Virus record (IMG/VR): IMGVR_UViG_3300008108_000170 | Span: 1-44,205 of that record | DNA from: a virus | Reading direction: 5' to 3' (one strand) | DNA: 44,205 nucleotides | Shown here: positions 1-7,336 of the stretch, piece after piece | Position numbering within the stretch: position 1 is the first letter of the stretch | How the letters are laid out: the number at the start of each line of letters is the position of its first letter | Position numbers and translations under genes: made by a program | Notes under the pieces: generated by a model | Seen by the model: only the letters and a program-made list of their open reading frames with translations | Told to the model about the DNA's origin: nothing | Database searches by the model: none

Positions 1-138
1 TTACAAAAAAGTTACGAAGCAGCGTGTTACTGTTATACGCGCCAGGGATGGTTACCCTTTCTACCCTGGTTCTGGGTTGAGGAAGCCGTAGAGCAGTGTT
101 TCTTCGGTGGTTAGGTCTTTGCGGCTTTCTCCCCAGAG

Positions 139-519
139 TTATTCAATCCGCAGCGGCGGCAGTGAATCAACTTGTTCCATTAAAGACGGGACCCATTTGC
201 CCAGCCACTCCATCATGGCTTCATTTACTTCTTCTTCGCTATCTCCTTGTTCAAGTAAATCTTCCACAACACTTTGGATAAGTTCATCTGGAAATACTGC
301 GACATAGCGCTTGTCATCAAAGGTTGCAAACACCTGGGGTGTGTGGCCATCTTCAAGCGAAACCATCGGGACTCTATACATAACCATGTACTTACCTGAG
401 TCCTTGTCCTGAACCGCGCCGATGTGATGCGGGTCCTTGATGTCCAACTCCTTGGTCACATGGTCCAGAAACTCAGTTGTTGGGAAATTGTCATCCTCTT
501 GATATTCCATGTCATCCAT
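139..519 (-). CDS. Hypothetical acidic protein
   Basis: A 126-residue protein that I do not recognise. It is rich in Asp and Glu, especially near the N-terminus and in the last third, and is probably a soluble cytoplasmic protein. The start is supported by a strong Shine-Dalgarno (GGAGG) 4 nt before the ATG on the minus strand. It lies alone: the window edge is downstream and a copy of the CCACCACCGT repeat lies immediately upstream. No catalytic motif, membrane segment or cysteine pair is visible. Confidence 0.75.
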   Translation of the reverse strand: MDDMEYQEDDNFPTTEFLDHVTKELDIKDPHHIGAVQDKDSGKYMVMYRVPMVSLEDGHTPQVFATFDDKRYVAVFPDELIQSVVEDLLEQGDSEEEVNEAMMEWLGKWVPSLMEQVDSLPPLRIE

Positions 520-536
520 ATTACCTCCGTGGAATT

Positions 537-571
537 CCTTTCCACCACCGTTGACCTTTGAATGAAGCGCG
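537..571 (+). repeat. Boundary repeat, divergent copy
   Basis: CCTTTCCACCACCGT followed by CTTTGAAT and AGCGCG, a variant of the 27-bp repeat found at about nine other gene boundaries. A GGCCCCG 7-mer follows at 581. Confidence 0.6.
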
Positions 572-653
572 CTTTGCTGCGGCCCCGAGATTTTTTCTAG
601 AAGCGCAGAGGATTTAGCCTGGCGCTCGCTACTTCTTTGCTATTGTCCTTGAC

Positions 654-1028
654 ATGGACAACATCACGCGGTTTGAATTGACCCTTAAAGCACTCAATGG
701 TTTCAGCGAACGGGAAGGCCACCTCCGTGTCCCTGCCGTGCACACTGAGTTTGTTGAAGGAACTGAAGTCCCGCTTGGTGCCTGGGTTGGTTACCTTCGG
801 CAGCGCCGTCGCAAGGGGCAACTTGCTCCTGCGCGCATCGCTTCTCTTGAGTCGCTCAATGGATGGCAATGGGGACCGTTGCGTCCTGGTCCGTCCACTA
901 ACTCCGACAGAAATGTTCTCATCATGGAACTCCACAGCAGCGGTAAGTCTCTCCGCCAAATCGCGGACCAATTTGATTTGAGCCGTCAGCGCGTTCATCA
1001 AATCGTTCGCAAGAATGTGATGGTCTGA
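654..1028 (+). CDS. Helicase-associated domain plus HTH DNA-binding protein
   Basis: A 124-residue probable DNA-binding protein. Residues about 38-72 read like the helicase-associated (HA) domain: LGAWVGYLRQRRRKG, then LAPARIASLESLNGW, close to the family pattern of W-xx-xR-xx-xx-G-L-xx-R-xx-L-xx-gW. The C-terminus (LRQIADQFDLSRQRVHQIVR) is a clear helix-turn-helix of the sigma-70 region 4 / LuxR kind. The ATG lies 7 nt after TATTGT, so the message is probably leaderless. A long frame on the opposite strand overlaps it completely, but this strand has the recognisable domains. The role is probably transcriptional or DNA-structural; the target is unknown. Confidence 0.8.
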   Translation: MDNITRFELTLKALNGFSEREGHLRVPAVHTEFVEGTEVPLGAWVGYLRQRRRKGQLAPARIASLESLNGWQWGPLRPGPSTNSDRNVLIMELHSSGKSLRQIADQFDLSRQRVHQIVRKNVMV

Positions 1029-1029
1029 T

Positions 1030-1269
1030 ATGTGGGACGCGCCAACGCCGTCAGTTGATGGCGGAACTAAATCAGCACGCACTCTTGGATTGTTCTTCTT
1101 TTGTATTTCCAATGTTTTGTATTCCTTTGTCTTCTGGTTTGTTCTGAGGACCGCAAATAACAGCGGTGTAATTTCAGGTTATGTGTCTTGGTCAAATGTT
1201 TCTTACTGCGTTTGGATGTTGCAGTTCCTTCGCATATGGGACAGAGCGTTTATAAACAACAAGTCGTAG
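1030..1269 (+). CDS. Possible small membrane protein (doubtful)
   Basis: A 79-codon frame opening 1 nt after the stop of the HA/HTH gene. It has one strongly hydrophobic stretch (LGLFFFCISNVLYSFVFWFV) that could be a transmembrane helix; the rest is unremarkable. No Shine-Dalgarno is seen, although the TGATATG junction could allow re-initiation. It ends just before a boundary repeat at 1271. It may be a chance frame. Confidence 0.3.
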   Translation: MWDAPTPSVDGGTKSARTLGLFFFCISNVLYSFVFWFVLRTANNSGVISGYVSWSNVSYCVWMLQFLRIWDRAFINNKS

Positions 1270-1270
1270 T

Positions 1271-1299
1271 CCTTTCCGCCACCGTCAGGCTTTGAATAA
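1271..1299 (+). repeat. Boundary repeat (CCTTTCCGCCACCGT)
   Basis: Perfect CCTTTCCGCCACCGT core followed by CTTTGAATAA, as in the copy at 537. A GGCCCCG 7-mer follows at 1316. Confidence 0.75.
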
Positions 1300-1408
1300 C
1301 CTGCGGCCGCATTTCGGCCCCGCGTTCTCGTTTATTGAGAAGACGAACTGAGAACCACCAGATGAGATGTCCCATCTGCGAAAGTGTGAATTCCCAGTCC
1401 GTCTACTC

Positions 1409-1444
1409 GGCGTGCGCCCCAACAACCACGAAAGTGCGCACGCC
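1409..1444. repeat. 9-bp inverted repeat downstream of VWA gene
   Basis: GGCGTGCGC (1409-1417) and GCGCACGCC (1436-1444) are perfectly complementary around an 18-nt loop, 8 bases past the minus-strand stop of the VWA gene. It probably forms a 3'-end hairpin for that operon, though there is no U tract. A second small palindrome (CAGATG/CATCTG) lies near 1360. Confidence 0.6.
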
Positions 1445-1451
1445 ACATCTG

Positions 1452-2960
1452 TTACCTGCCGACTGACTGAAGTTTACTCATTCCACCAATGTTTTCAATC
1501 GTGTGCCTAAAGTATTCAGGCCACTTTCGTTCCACTGGTTTGCGTGAGTTGAGTTTCTTTAGCGCATCAACTGCTTCGTCTGCATCTTCCACACAGAGAA
1601 CATTATGTTTCTGCGCAGTCTTGATACAAGCGACAGCCAAGCGAGGAGCCCAGCCACCACCTGCAGTGCAGACGCCACCGTCTGTTACCCAAACGACTGG
1701 AGTACTGCCACGCTCTCGTTGCTTGATTGCCCACTCAAGTGCAGGCAAGTCACAACCGTTGCCAGCGCCAAAGCGAGGCATCTCTTTGTCTGAAGCAACC
1801 ATTTTCCCGTCCTTGGCAAGGATGTGAATGTTTGGCTTCTCGCCTTTACCCTCGTCCATGTCTGAATAGATTGCGACAATAGCGCCTGGTGATGCTTCAA
1901 GAATTCTCAAAACATTTTTATGTGACAAAGTCATAGAGCCACTTCCGTCAATCAACACGACTCCACCGCTACCTCGTTGCACTCTGTCAAACACACGCAT
2001 CTGCGGGTCTGTGAGTAATCGTTGTATACGGCGTGGATTCTTGCCAACTGCTGAAGCAACACGCTTGCGACCAAGTTTGCCATTTGCAACACGATGCAAT
2101 GGGACCTTGCCCCAAACCAGTTTTGACCACTCGCCCATGTTTCTCCACGAGTCGTCATTCATCGGAACGATTTCACGCAACACTTCTTTGTAATCTTTGG
2201 TTGGGTCGTTTACTTTTTCTGTAGACCCAACGCCGACTTTTGTAGTGTCACCGTCGTCTTCTGATTCTGTTTCGCCACTGGTTGCATCTGCTTGCGTAGG
2301 TGCTTCTTCTTGTGGTGGATGTTCTGTGAGTCTGTCAATGTATTCGCCAAGGCGTTCAACATGGAGAAAACCCTCGGGTGCAATCCCTGAACGACTTACT
2401 CGTGTTGAATAGAGATTGTTCCGTTTCTTTTCTGCACTAGCAAGTTCTTTGAGAACACGCTTTTGAATTTTTGCCAAAGCGTCAGCCCACTTCTTGTTAT
2501 GTCGGCGTACGCCAACCAAGAATTTTTTGCCACCGCCTGTACCAGCAGTACCCACAGCGAATCGCACTGCAGCATCCCACTGTTCATGGATTGCGCAATA
2601 CTCTCCGTCTGCATCTTCGTTGTTGTCAGTGAGACCGCTCAAGTCAAACCCAAGTTGTGTCAAAGCCATGTTCACACGAACCTCTTCAACAGCAATCATT
2701 GAATCTTTTGTTGCGATTGCACGGTTGACCCACTGTTCCCAATCGTCTGCTGGAGAAATCTTTGCATGCATGAGTTCATGCGCACGAATCAATCTGTCCA
2801 ACTCACTGGTTCCAATCGGCGCTACTACACGGCGACCAATTGGGTCTGTGTATGCTTCGCCTCTCTTCGGAGCGCATTCTTCAACTGTCCAACGACCCAT
2901 TTCTCGGTCTCGGCGTGTGATGAAGTTAGGCTCAGCAATCTGCTTTACCTTTTTGCTCAT
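1452..2960 (-). CDS. VWA protein with HExxH motif (DUF2201-like), MoxR partner
   Basis: A 502-residue protein. The C-terminal third is a von Willebrand A domain: VVLIDGSGSMTLS near residue 338 is a textbook MIDAS (DxSxS) for divalent metal. Near the N-terminus HELMH (residues 61-65) fits a zinc HExxH motif, the arrangement described for DUF2201-type VWA proteins with a putative metallopeptidase domain. The middle (about 235-260) is acidic, Thr/Ser-rich linker. Its ATG overlaps the stop of the upstream AAA+ ATPase by 4 bases, so the two are co-translated. MoxR/CobS ATPases and VWA proteins act as pairs that remodel or insert metals into a client. The client here is unknown, and peptidase activity is inference from one motif. 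Confidence 0.85.
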   Translation of the reverse strand: MSKKVKQIAEPNFITRRDREMGRWTVEECAPKRGEAYTDPIGRRVVAPIGTSELDRLIRAHELMHAKISPADDWEQWVNRAIATKDSMIAVEEVRVNMALTQLGFDLSGLTDNNEDADGEYCAIHEQWDAAVRFAVGTAGTGGGKKFLVGVRRHNKKWADALAKIQKRVLKELASAEKKRNNLYSTRVSRSGIAPEGFLHVERLGEYIDRLTEHPPQEEAPTQADATSGETESEDDGDTTKVGVGSTEKVNDPTKDYKEVLREIVPMNDDSWRNMGEWSKLVWGKVPLHRVANGKLGRKRVASAVGKNPRRIQRLLTDPQMRVFDRVQRGSGGVVLIDGSGSMTLSHKNVLRILEASPGAIVAIYSDMDEGKGEKPNIHILAKDGKMVASDKEMPRFGAGNGCDLPALEWAIKQRERGSTPVVWVTDGGVCTAGGGWAPRLAVACIKTAQKHNVLCVEDADEAVDALKKLNSRKPVERKWPEYFRHTIENIGGMSKLQSVGR

Positions 2961-3691
2961 GAGATTGAATTCACTTTCATTGCATCAAGGATTGATGATG
3001 CACGGTCGGTGAAGATGATTTTTGCTGACTGCTCGTCGCCCAACTTCTCACGCAACTTGTCAAATGCCATGAATTTGCGCAATGAGATACGCTGTTCACC
3101 TGCATCAGCAAGTTGTACCGCAATGGTGCGCAAGTCACGAGAAAGCAGTGCAATTGCATCGGGATGTGGCTGGTTGATGCGAATCGCAACAGGGAATCTG
3201 TCGCCAAGCGCTTCAGGCAATTCAGCCATGTCTTCAATGTTGGTTGTCATGATTGCAGAGAATCCTGCTTGTGGTCGGTAAACCTGATTGGTGTTTGGTT
3301 GCTCCCACGATGCTGATTCAGGACTGTCCAACATGTTGAGCAATGAAGCGAACACATCGGCGCCAGCCTTGTCAATTTCGTCAATGACGAGACGACCGCC
3401 AGTCTTCCAAGCCTTTAGAGCGGCTCCCTGAATCCAGCCCCATGCGCCATTGTTGCCCGTAGGCATCAACGCTCCAGTGACTTGCAGGTCTGTCATGTCG
3501 TCTGTACATGTGACACGGTATGCACCGTTCGCCACATTGCCGTAGTTCATCCCAGCAAAGGTCTTGCCAGTTCCTGGAGGACCATAGAGGATTACTCGGT
3601 CAATGCCTGCATGCAGACAATCTTCTAGTGCTTGCCAGCATTCGGGCAAGCCTGTGCGTTTTTCAATTTGTGGTGTTGTTTGTGTTTCCAT
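2957..3691 (-). CDS. MoxR/CobS-type AAA+ ATPase
   Basis: A 244-residue AAA+ ATPase. Walker A is GPPGTGKT (residues 37-44), Walker B LVIDEID (101-107), and MTTNIEDMAELPEALGDRF carries sensor 1 and the arginine-finger-like region typical of the MoxR/CobS group. It is short, little more than one ATPase core. It is the first gene of a two-gene operon with the VWA protein. The promoter is a copy of the repeated AATAACGG type whose -10 (TACATT) ends 7 nt before the ATG, so translation should be leaderless. In known pairs the ATPase forms a ring that works on substrates recruited by the VWA partner. Confidence 0.9.
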   Translation of the reverse strand: METQTTPQIEKRTGLPECWQALEDCLHAGIDRVILYGPPGTGKTFAGMNYGNVANGAYRVTCTDDMTDLQVTGALMPTGNNGAWGWIQGAALKAWKTGGRLVIDEIDKAGADVFASLLNMLDSPESASWEQPNTNQVYRPQAGFSAIMTTNIEDMAELPEALGDRFPVAIRINQPHPDAIALLSRDLRTIAVQLADAGEQRISLRKFMAFDKLREKLGDEQSAKIIFTDRASSILDAMKVNSIS

Positions 3692-3698
3692 GTAAATG

Positions 3699-3727
3699 AA
3701 TGTATCCGTTATTAGCGGTAATCACAA
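3699..3727 (-). promoter_or_regulatory. Repeated promoter, minus strand, for AAA+ ATPase
   Basis: -35 TTGTGA, 17-nt spacer with AATAACGG, -10 TACATT, 7 nt to ATG 3691. The -35 overlaps the stop codon of the upstream gene (3722). Confidence 0.88.
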
Positions 3728-4213
3728 CCCTGCTTCACGGTCAGCCTTGGCATCGCGCGCTTCCCACAGTCCGCGCTTGATAGCACGGTACGAACCAGTC
3801 ACCTTGAGGTACTTGACGACCGTCGGATACGACAGTCCCGAGATTTCAACCAGTTGCTCAGTGGTGAACTGCTCAAACACATGTTCCTTGGCGTACTTGT
3901 CCAACTTGGCGTACTTGTCAGAACGCTTCTCAGTCTTGACAATCTCGTCAGCCTTTGGAGCCTCAGAGGCAAAGTCGGGTGCATATGTCTCCAGTACATA
4001 GGTGACGGCACGGTCACGAACCATGTAGTCACGGAACAGTTTGACGGGACTGCTGTTGCCATCCCACTTCTTCAGGATAAACAGGGCACGCTCTATTTCG
4101 TAGATGTCGTCACGCTCATCACGGGGGACATCAAAAGCGTTGCCGTACTCCCCTTTGGCTTTATCCCAAAGGAGAGCAGACTGTGCCTCTATGAACGAGT
4201 CGGTAAATTTCAT
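3722..4213 (-). CDS. Hypothetical protein with C-terminal HTH
   Basis: A 163-residue protein of unknown function. The last 50 residues contain a helix-turn-helix-like stretch (FTTEQLVEISGLSYPTVVKYL) followed by a basic helix, suggesting DNA binding. The N-terminal half is mixed helical without motifs. The middle has a lysine-rich repeat-like segment (KYAKLDKYAKEH). Its ATG overlaps the stop of the upstream gene (ATGA junction), so it is the second gene of a two-gene unit started at 4460-4488. It could regulate neighbouring genes; the operator is unknown. Confidence 0.8.
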   Translation of the reverse strand: MKFTDSFIEAQSALLWDKAKGEYGNAFDVPRDERDDIYEIERALFILKKWDGNSSPVKLFRDYMVRDRAVTYVLETYAPDFASEAPKADEIVKTEKRSDKYAKLDKYAKEHVFEQFTTEQLVEISGLSYPTVVKYLKVTGSYRAIKRGLWEARDAKADREAGL

Positions 4214-4452
4214 ACCACCCGCACCATGAGGTCTACCTCATTGGAAATTGGCTTTGGAATGTCGCCGTCGGTGATTTCGGTGATGTCCCATGCAATCGGC
4301 TCAAAGTAGCCCACCTCAAAAGTGAGGACGCTCTCTCGGAGTTGCTGGTCGGTCATGTTCTGAAAAACCTCGTCGGCTTGTTCCTGTGATTCGGCTTTCA
4401 CTACGAATTCGTAGTTGATGTCTCTGCTGGTTTGGTAAATGAATGTTTTCAT
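4210..4452 (-). CDS. Hypothetical small protein
   Basis: An 80-residue soluble protein, not recognised, rich in Glu, Asp and Gln with no cysteine motif. The ATG at 4452 lies 7 nt after the -10 of a repeated promoter, which argues against the longer frame that begins upstream inside the promoter. First gene of a unit with the HTH protein downstream. Confidence 0.75.
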   Translation of the reverse strand: MKTFIYQTSRDINYEFVVKAESQEQADEVFQNMTDQQLRESVLTFEVGYFEPIAWDITEITDGDIPKPISNEVDLMVRVV

Positions 4453-4459
4453 GTACCTC

Positions 4460-4488
4460 AATGTATCCGTTATTAGGACAAACTGCTA
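4460..4488 (-). promoter_or_regulatory. Repeated promoter, minus strand
   Basis: Spacer core AATAACGG, -10 TACATT, 7 nt to ATG 4452. The -35 position reads TAGCAG, the poorest of the family. Confidence 0.8.
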
Positions 4489-4517
4489 CCTGCCATTATG
4501 GTATTATTTATGCTTAT

Positions 4518-4772
4518 ATGCATAAGAAAAATCAAAAACCAGAGTTCGGGGCCACTGAGCCAAAGCACTATGTCGGTGAGCCAAATGCCGTAGAGCGTGA
4601 GGAAGCAGCCAAGGAAGTCAAGGTTGCAGCCGCAAAGCCAGCCGCAAAGAAGGTGGCTGCGCCAGTGGCGAGCCCCGTTGTTGAAGAGACACCAGCCCCT
4701 CAGCAAGACCTCGGTGAAGAATCACCAAAGGTCAAGCCGATTGAAGAGGATGTTGTTCCCTACAAGTTGTAG
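4518..4772 (+). CDS. Ala/Lys/Pro-rich low-complexity protein
   Basis: An 84-residue hydrophilic protein beginning MHKKNQ. The centre is a run of Ala, Lys, Val and Pro (for example KVAAAKPAAKKVAAPVAS), followed by an acidic tail; it is probably unstructured. It lies divergently from the minus unit at 4452 and ends tail-to-tail against the Api92-like gene with no gap. The chosen ATG (4518) sits a few nt after TATTAT/TATTTA-like sequence, so it may be leaderless, but the promoter is not clear. Function unknown. Confidence 0.65.
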   Translation: MHKKNQKPEFGATEPKHYVGEPNAVEREEAAKEVKVAAAKPAAKKVAAPVASPVVEETPAPQQDLGEESPKVKPIEEDVVPYKL

Positions 4773-5423
4773 TTAGAACGGAGCGATTGTCTCAACGAAT
4801 TTGTTGTAGGCATGAATCGCCTCATTCACCTTTTCGTAGTGTTCTTCCCAGTTGGGTTCTCCGTCGTCGTCCAACGACTCCTCAATGTCAGGGATTTCTG
4901 AATCGGCACTGTAGACGATTCCATCTCCCTCAGCAATGATGTAGCAACCCATGAAGTTCATGCCTGTTTCTGAGTAGGTATAAACCACATTCAGTTCAGG
5001 GAACTTCTCAGCGAAGTACTCCATAAAGGATTCGTTGAATGGCGACCATGCGGTAGTGAATGTGTAGGTGACTTCGTTGTCGGAGTCTCTAGTCAGAGTC
5101 CCCTCGTAGTCGCCCCACTTCGTTCCGTAATTGGCGTTAGACCACCCGTACCAATCACTGAATCCATACTTCTCTTTGTTCTGAGCATAGAGTCGGTCAT
5201 AGGCGAGTTGCGTTTCACTTGGAGACCCATCTTCGTTATTACCGAATGAGCCACTAGTGATTTGCAAATCCGCAGGGATTGGCTTTACGCAATGAGCGAT
5301 GTCAATGAATGTATTCGCTGTTCCATCATCTTCAATGCGTGTTCGTGTTATCTGTTGTATGAAGTTATCAAGGGCTAACTTACTACCCTTGACCCTCATC
5401 TGGTTTTCACAATGGTTTGGCAT
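4773..5423 (-). CDS. Api92-like (DUF1281) protein
   Basis: A 216-residue protein. The N-terminus MPNHCENQMRVKG is the hallmark of the Api92-like family (DUF1281, ferredoxin-like fold), and TAWSPFNESFMEYFAEKFP plus the later YTYSETGMNFMG match its conserved core. The family is common in phages and mobile elements; its biochemical role is not established. The start at 5423 follows the -10 of a repeated promoter by 7 nt; a longer frame to 5459 merely translates that promoter. Single-gene unit. Confidence 0.88.
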   Translation of the reverse strand: MPNHCENQMRVKGSKLALDNFIQQITRTRIEDDGTANTFIDIAHCVKPIPADLQITSGSFGNNEDGSPSETQLAYDRLYAQNKEKYGFSDWYGWSNANYGTKWGDYEGTLTRDSDNEVTYTFTTAWSPFNESFMEYFAEKFPELNVVYTYSETGMNFMGCYIIAEGDGIVYSADSEIPDIEESLDDDGEPNWEEHYEKVNEAIHAYNKFVETIAPF

Positions 5424-5430
5424 GTCAATA

Positions 5431-5459
5431 ACTGTATCCGTTATTAGACATAACGACAA
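5431..5459 (-). promoter_or_regulatory. Repeated promoter, minus strand, for Api92-like gene
   Basis: -35 TTGTCG, 17-nt spacer with AATAACGG, -10 TACAGT, 7 nt to ATG 5423. The -35 abuts the stop of the upstream gene at 5460. Confidence 0.88.
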
Positions 5460-5843
5460 CTAGTGAATTTGGATAACAGCGCCAGCCAACGAGAGTTGCT
5501 CAAGGACTGAGTCCGAGATTTCTCCAGTTACTTCCTTGCCGTTGATGAGAATTTTCTGCGTGCTTTTCAGGGGTGTAACAGAGTTTGCTGGGTCGTCGTT
5601 GATAACGATGTTCTTGCGTTCAACCCAGACTGTGTCGGCCCCGTCAATCGGAGTTACTTGCAGGTCAAGGTGTCCGTAGCGGCGACGAGCATCAACGATA
5701 CGAACATTGACTGTAAGTCCGTTTGCTTTGATGCTGCCTGTCAATCCGCAGTATGCCTTGTAGTCAATCTTGCCATCTGGTGTACGGGCGTACTTGATTG
5801 GTGTTACTGCGCCTTCAATGTCTGCTGTGTTTACTAGTTGCAT
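5460..5843 (-). CDS. Hypothetical beta-rich protein
   Basis: A 127-residue protein with alternating hydrophobic pattern suggesting beta strands (for example TVWVERKNIVINDD). Not recognised. An AAGGAAAA ribosome site lies about 8 nt before the ATG, so unlike its neighbours it is translated from a led message. A boundary repeat (5878) lies just upstream, separating it from the divergent plus-strand array. Confidence 0.7.
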   Translation of the reverse strand: MQLVNTADIEGAVTPIKYARTPDGKIDYKAYCGLTGSIKANGLTVNVRIVDARRRYGHLDLQVTPIDGADTVWVERKNIVINDDPANSVTPLKSTQKILINGKEVTGEISDSVLEQLSLAGAVIQIH

Positions 5844-5877
5844 GGTATTTTCCTTTTCTTAGTAGTAGCCCTCAATG

Positions 5878-5904
5878 CTTTCCGCCACCGTAACCCTTAG
5901 CGCA
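5878..5904 (+). repeat. Boundary repeat
   Basis: CTTTCCGCCACCGT, then AACCCTTAGCGCA: full 27-bp form. It precedes the first plus-strand unit of the array. Confidence 0.85.
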
Positions 5905-5957
5905 TGTGAATCACAACCTCGCCGCAAAACTTTTTATATTTGACAAATTTCACAGGT

Positions 5958-6008
5958 CCCAGAAGGCCCCGCCCCTGGTCCCTGATTCTGGACAACAGCG
6001 GGGCTGGG
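5958..6008. repeat. Inverted pair of GCCCCGC / GCGGGGC
   Basis: GCCCCGC (5966-5972) faces GCGGGGC (5998-6004), flanked by CCCAG and TGGG, so the region can fold back. It lies 23 bp before the promoter at 6031. Similar inverted pairs recur at other unit boundaries. Confidence 0.55.
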
Positions 6009-6030
6009 ATGCTGCATTCGGTGGAGCAGG

Positions 6031-6059
6031 TTGTCATTGCACCTAATAACGGATACGGT
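6031..6059 (+). promoter_or_regulatory. Repeated promoter
   Basis: -35 TTGTCA, 17-nt spacer with AATAACGG, -10 TACGGT, 7 nt to ATG 6067. Confidence 0.9.
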
Positions 6060-6066
6060 ATACCAC

Positions 6067-6435
6067 ATGAAAACAACCCACGAAACAACCATGGAAGAAT
6101 ACTGGGGCGATGTAGAAGATGCGCTCCAGTCCGCAGAACTGATTGCCTTTGACGGCTGTCACAAGATTTATCTTGCGATGGACGCCGAGCAGAGGGAGTG
6201 GTTCAGCAAGAACTACAACGAGAAAGAGTGCAGTACCTCGTGCAACTTTACTGGCTCAACGCAAGAAATGTTGACGAAGATAAAGCACTGGTGGAACGAC
6301 TCGTGCCAACTCCGCTTCATCTATGCGGTGGAGACGAACCACGAAGACCCTAACGCTGGCTTCATGGCTCTCATTCCGCAAGGTGCTGGCTCAGACTGGT
6401 ACGACGACGAGGACGAAGACGATGACGACTACTAA
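6067..6435 (+). CDS. Hypothetical acidic protein
   Basis: A 122-residue protein ending in an extreme acidic tail (DWYDDEDEDDDDY). Not recognised. The body has several Trp and Cys residues but no paired zinc motif. The start is fixed by the leaderless promoter spacing; a frame beginning at 6031 would translate the promoter. First gene of a two-gene unit overlapping the next gene by 14 nt. Confidence 0.75.
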   Translation: MKTTHETTMEEYWGDVEDALQSAELIAFDGCHKIYLAMDAEQREWFSKNYNEKECSTSCNFTGSTQEMLTKIKHWWNDSCQLRFIYAVETNHEDPNAGFMALIPQGAGSDWYDDEDEDDDDY

Positions 6436-6685
6436 GCCGTCAGAGTGGATTGACATCACCCACGACTGGTTCAGGTGCTTGTGTGGCAACGAACCGCATT
6501 ACGAGGGCTTCTATTCATGCGAGGTTTGGGGAGAAATAGTCTCCCCAACACCCGCTTGGACTAACGACCACTATGTATGTGGGCGCTGCAGTCGCATCAT
6601 TATCGGCGAGACGGGCATCGTAGTCGGTGTCTGCTCTGAGGAAGTTGCGTACAAGAACGCCAACTATGACTGGGACAAGTACTAG
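6422..6685 (+). CDS. Small cysteine-rich (zinc-ribbon-like) protein
   Basis: An 87-residue protein. CLCGN near the N-terminus and CGRC about 40 residues later form two Cys pairs that could bind zinc. The ATG at 6422 lies inside the end of the preceding gene, giving a 14-nt overlap and probable translational coupling; a frame opening at 6323 lies in shadow sequence. The gene ends just before the next promoter. Function unknown. Confidence 0.65.
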   Translation: MTTTKPSEWIDITHDWFRCLCGNEPHYEGFYSCEVWGEIVSPTPAWTNDHYVCGRCSRIIIGETGIVVGVCSEEVAYKNANYDWDKY

Positions 6686-6714
6686 TTGGTATTGTACCTA
6701 ATAACGGATACAGT
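6686..6714 (+). promoter_or_regulatory. Repeated promoter
   Basis: -35 TTGGTA, 17-nt spacer with AATAACGG, -10 TACAGT, 7 nt to ATG 6722. It begins immediately after the stop of the preceding gene. Confidence 0.9.
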
Positions 6715-6721
6715 GATTGAC

Positions 6722-6937
6722 ATGAACGACACAACAGAAATCAACTCCCGTCCCTACCTGCATGGCGTAGTCCATATTCACGGTGACCGCGCCAACTGTA
6801 ACGAGTGTGGCGACGAAATGACCGTGCGTGAGGAACACGCATACCCAGTGTATGACGGCGACTCAAAAGACTTCATGTGTAATGCGTGCTTCCACAACGC
6901 CTACGGCGTGTGGGCTACCCCATTGGAGAACGCATAA
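6722..6937 (+). CDS. Small zinc-ribbon protein
   Basis: A 71-residue protein with CNECG and, about 30 residues later, CNAC: two CxxC pairs typical of a zinc ribbon. His residues near the N-terminus (LHGVVHIHGD) are also notable. Leaderless start at 6722. Its TAA overlaps the ATG of the next gene (TAATG), so the two are coupled. It probably binds nucleic acid or protein; the partner is unknown. Confidence 0.75.
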   Translation: MNDTTEINSRPYLHGVVHIHGDRANCNECGDEMTVREEHAYPVYDGDSKDFMCNACFHNAYGVWATPLENA

Positions 6938-7131
6938 TGGGGCGCATCGCAAAAGTAAAAATTGAGTTCACCTACGACGAGGACTCTGTCATGGAACTAA
7001 TGGGCGAGGACGGGACTCCGATGACCGAAAAAGAATTGGTTGAGTACGCACTTGAGTCATTCATTGGGGACATCTACACGCTCGTGAAGTACAGCGAAGT
7101 AGAGCAAGCGGTTGATGTTGAAGTGTTGTGA
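6937..7131 (+). CDS. Hypothetical small acidic protein
   Basis: A 64-residue protein, not recognised, with alternating charged and hydrophobic residues (IAKVKIEFTYDEDS) suggesting an alpha/beta fold. The start at 6937 is chosen because ATG overlaps the preceding stop. The stop runs into the -35 of the next promoter. Confidence 0.7.
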   Translation: MGRIAKVKIEFTYDEDSVMELMGEDGTPMTEKELVEYALESFIGDIYTLVKYSEVEQAVDVEVL

Positions 7132-7154
7132 TTACGCCTAATAACGGATACCAT
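7126..7154 (+). promoter_or_regulatory. Repeated promoter
   Basis: -35 TTGTGA, 17-nt spacer with AATAACGG, -10 TACCAT, 7 nt to ATG 7162. The -35 overlaps the stop of the previous gene. Confidence 0.9.
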
Positions 7155-7161
7155 TACTGAC

Positions 7162-7332
7162 ATGACAACAACAACCATTACAGAAATTGAGCAGACACTC
7201 AATAGTTTGATTGACTACGCAAAGCGTTGCCAAGAGAACTATGAGGAGAACTCAATAGACCACGAATACTGGCGGGCAACTATCAACACCTGCGAAGTAA
7301 TCCAATTGCGTATCAACGCAGAAAGGCAATAA
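7162..7332 (+). CDS. Hypothetical 56-residue protein
   Basis: A short helical protein beginning MTTTTITEIEQ and ending in RINAERQ, not recognised. Support comes from the promoter 7 nt upstream and the tight 4-nt spacing to the next gene. Confidence 0.7.
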   Translation: MTTTTITEIEQTLNSLIDYAKRCQENYEENSIDHEYWRATINTCEVIQLRINAERQ

Positions 7333-7336
7333 CGAC

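Noticed and set aside
597-1112. 171-codon frame on the minus strand
   Set aside because: It lies opposite the HA/HTH gene, which has recognisable domains; the minus frame has none and no start signal.
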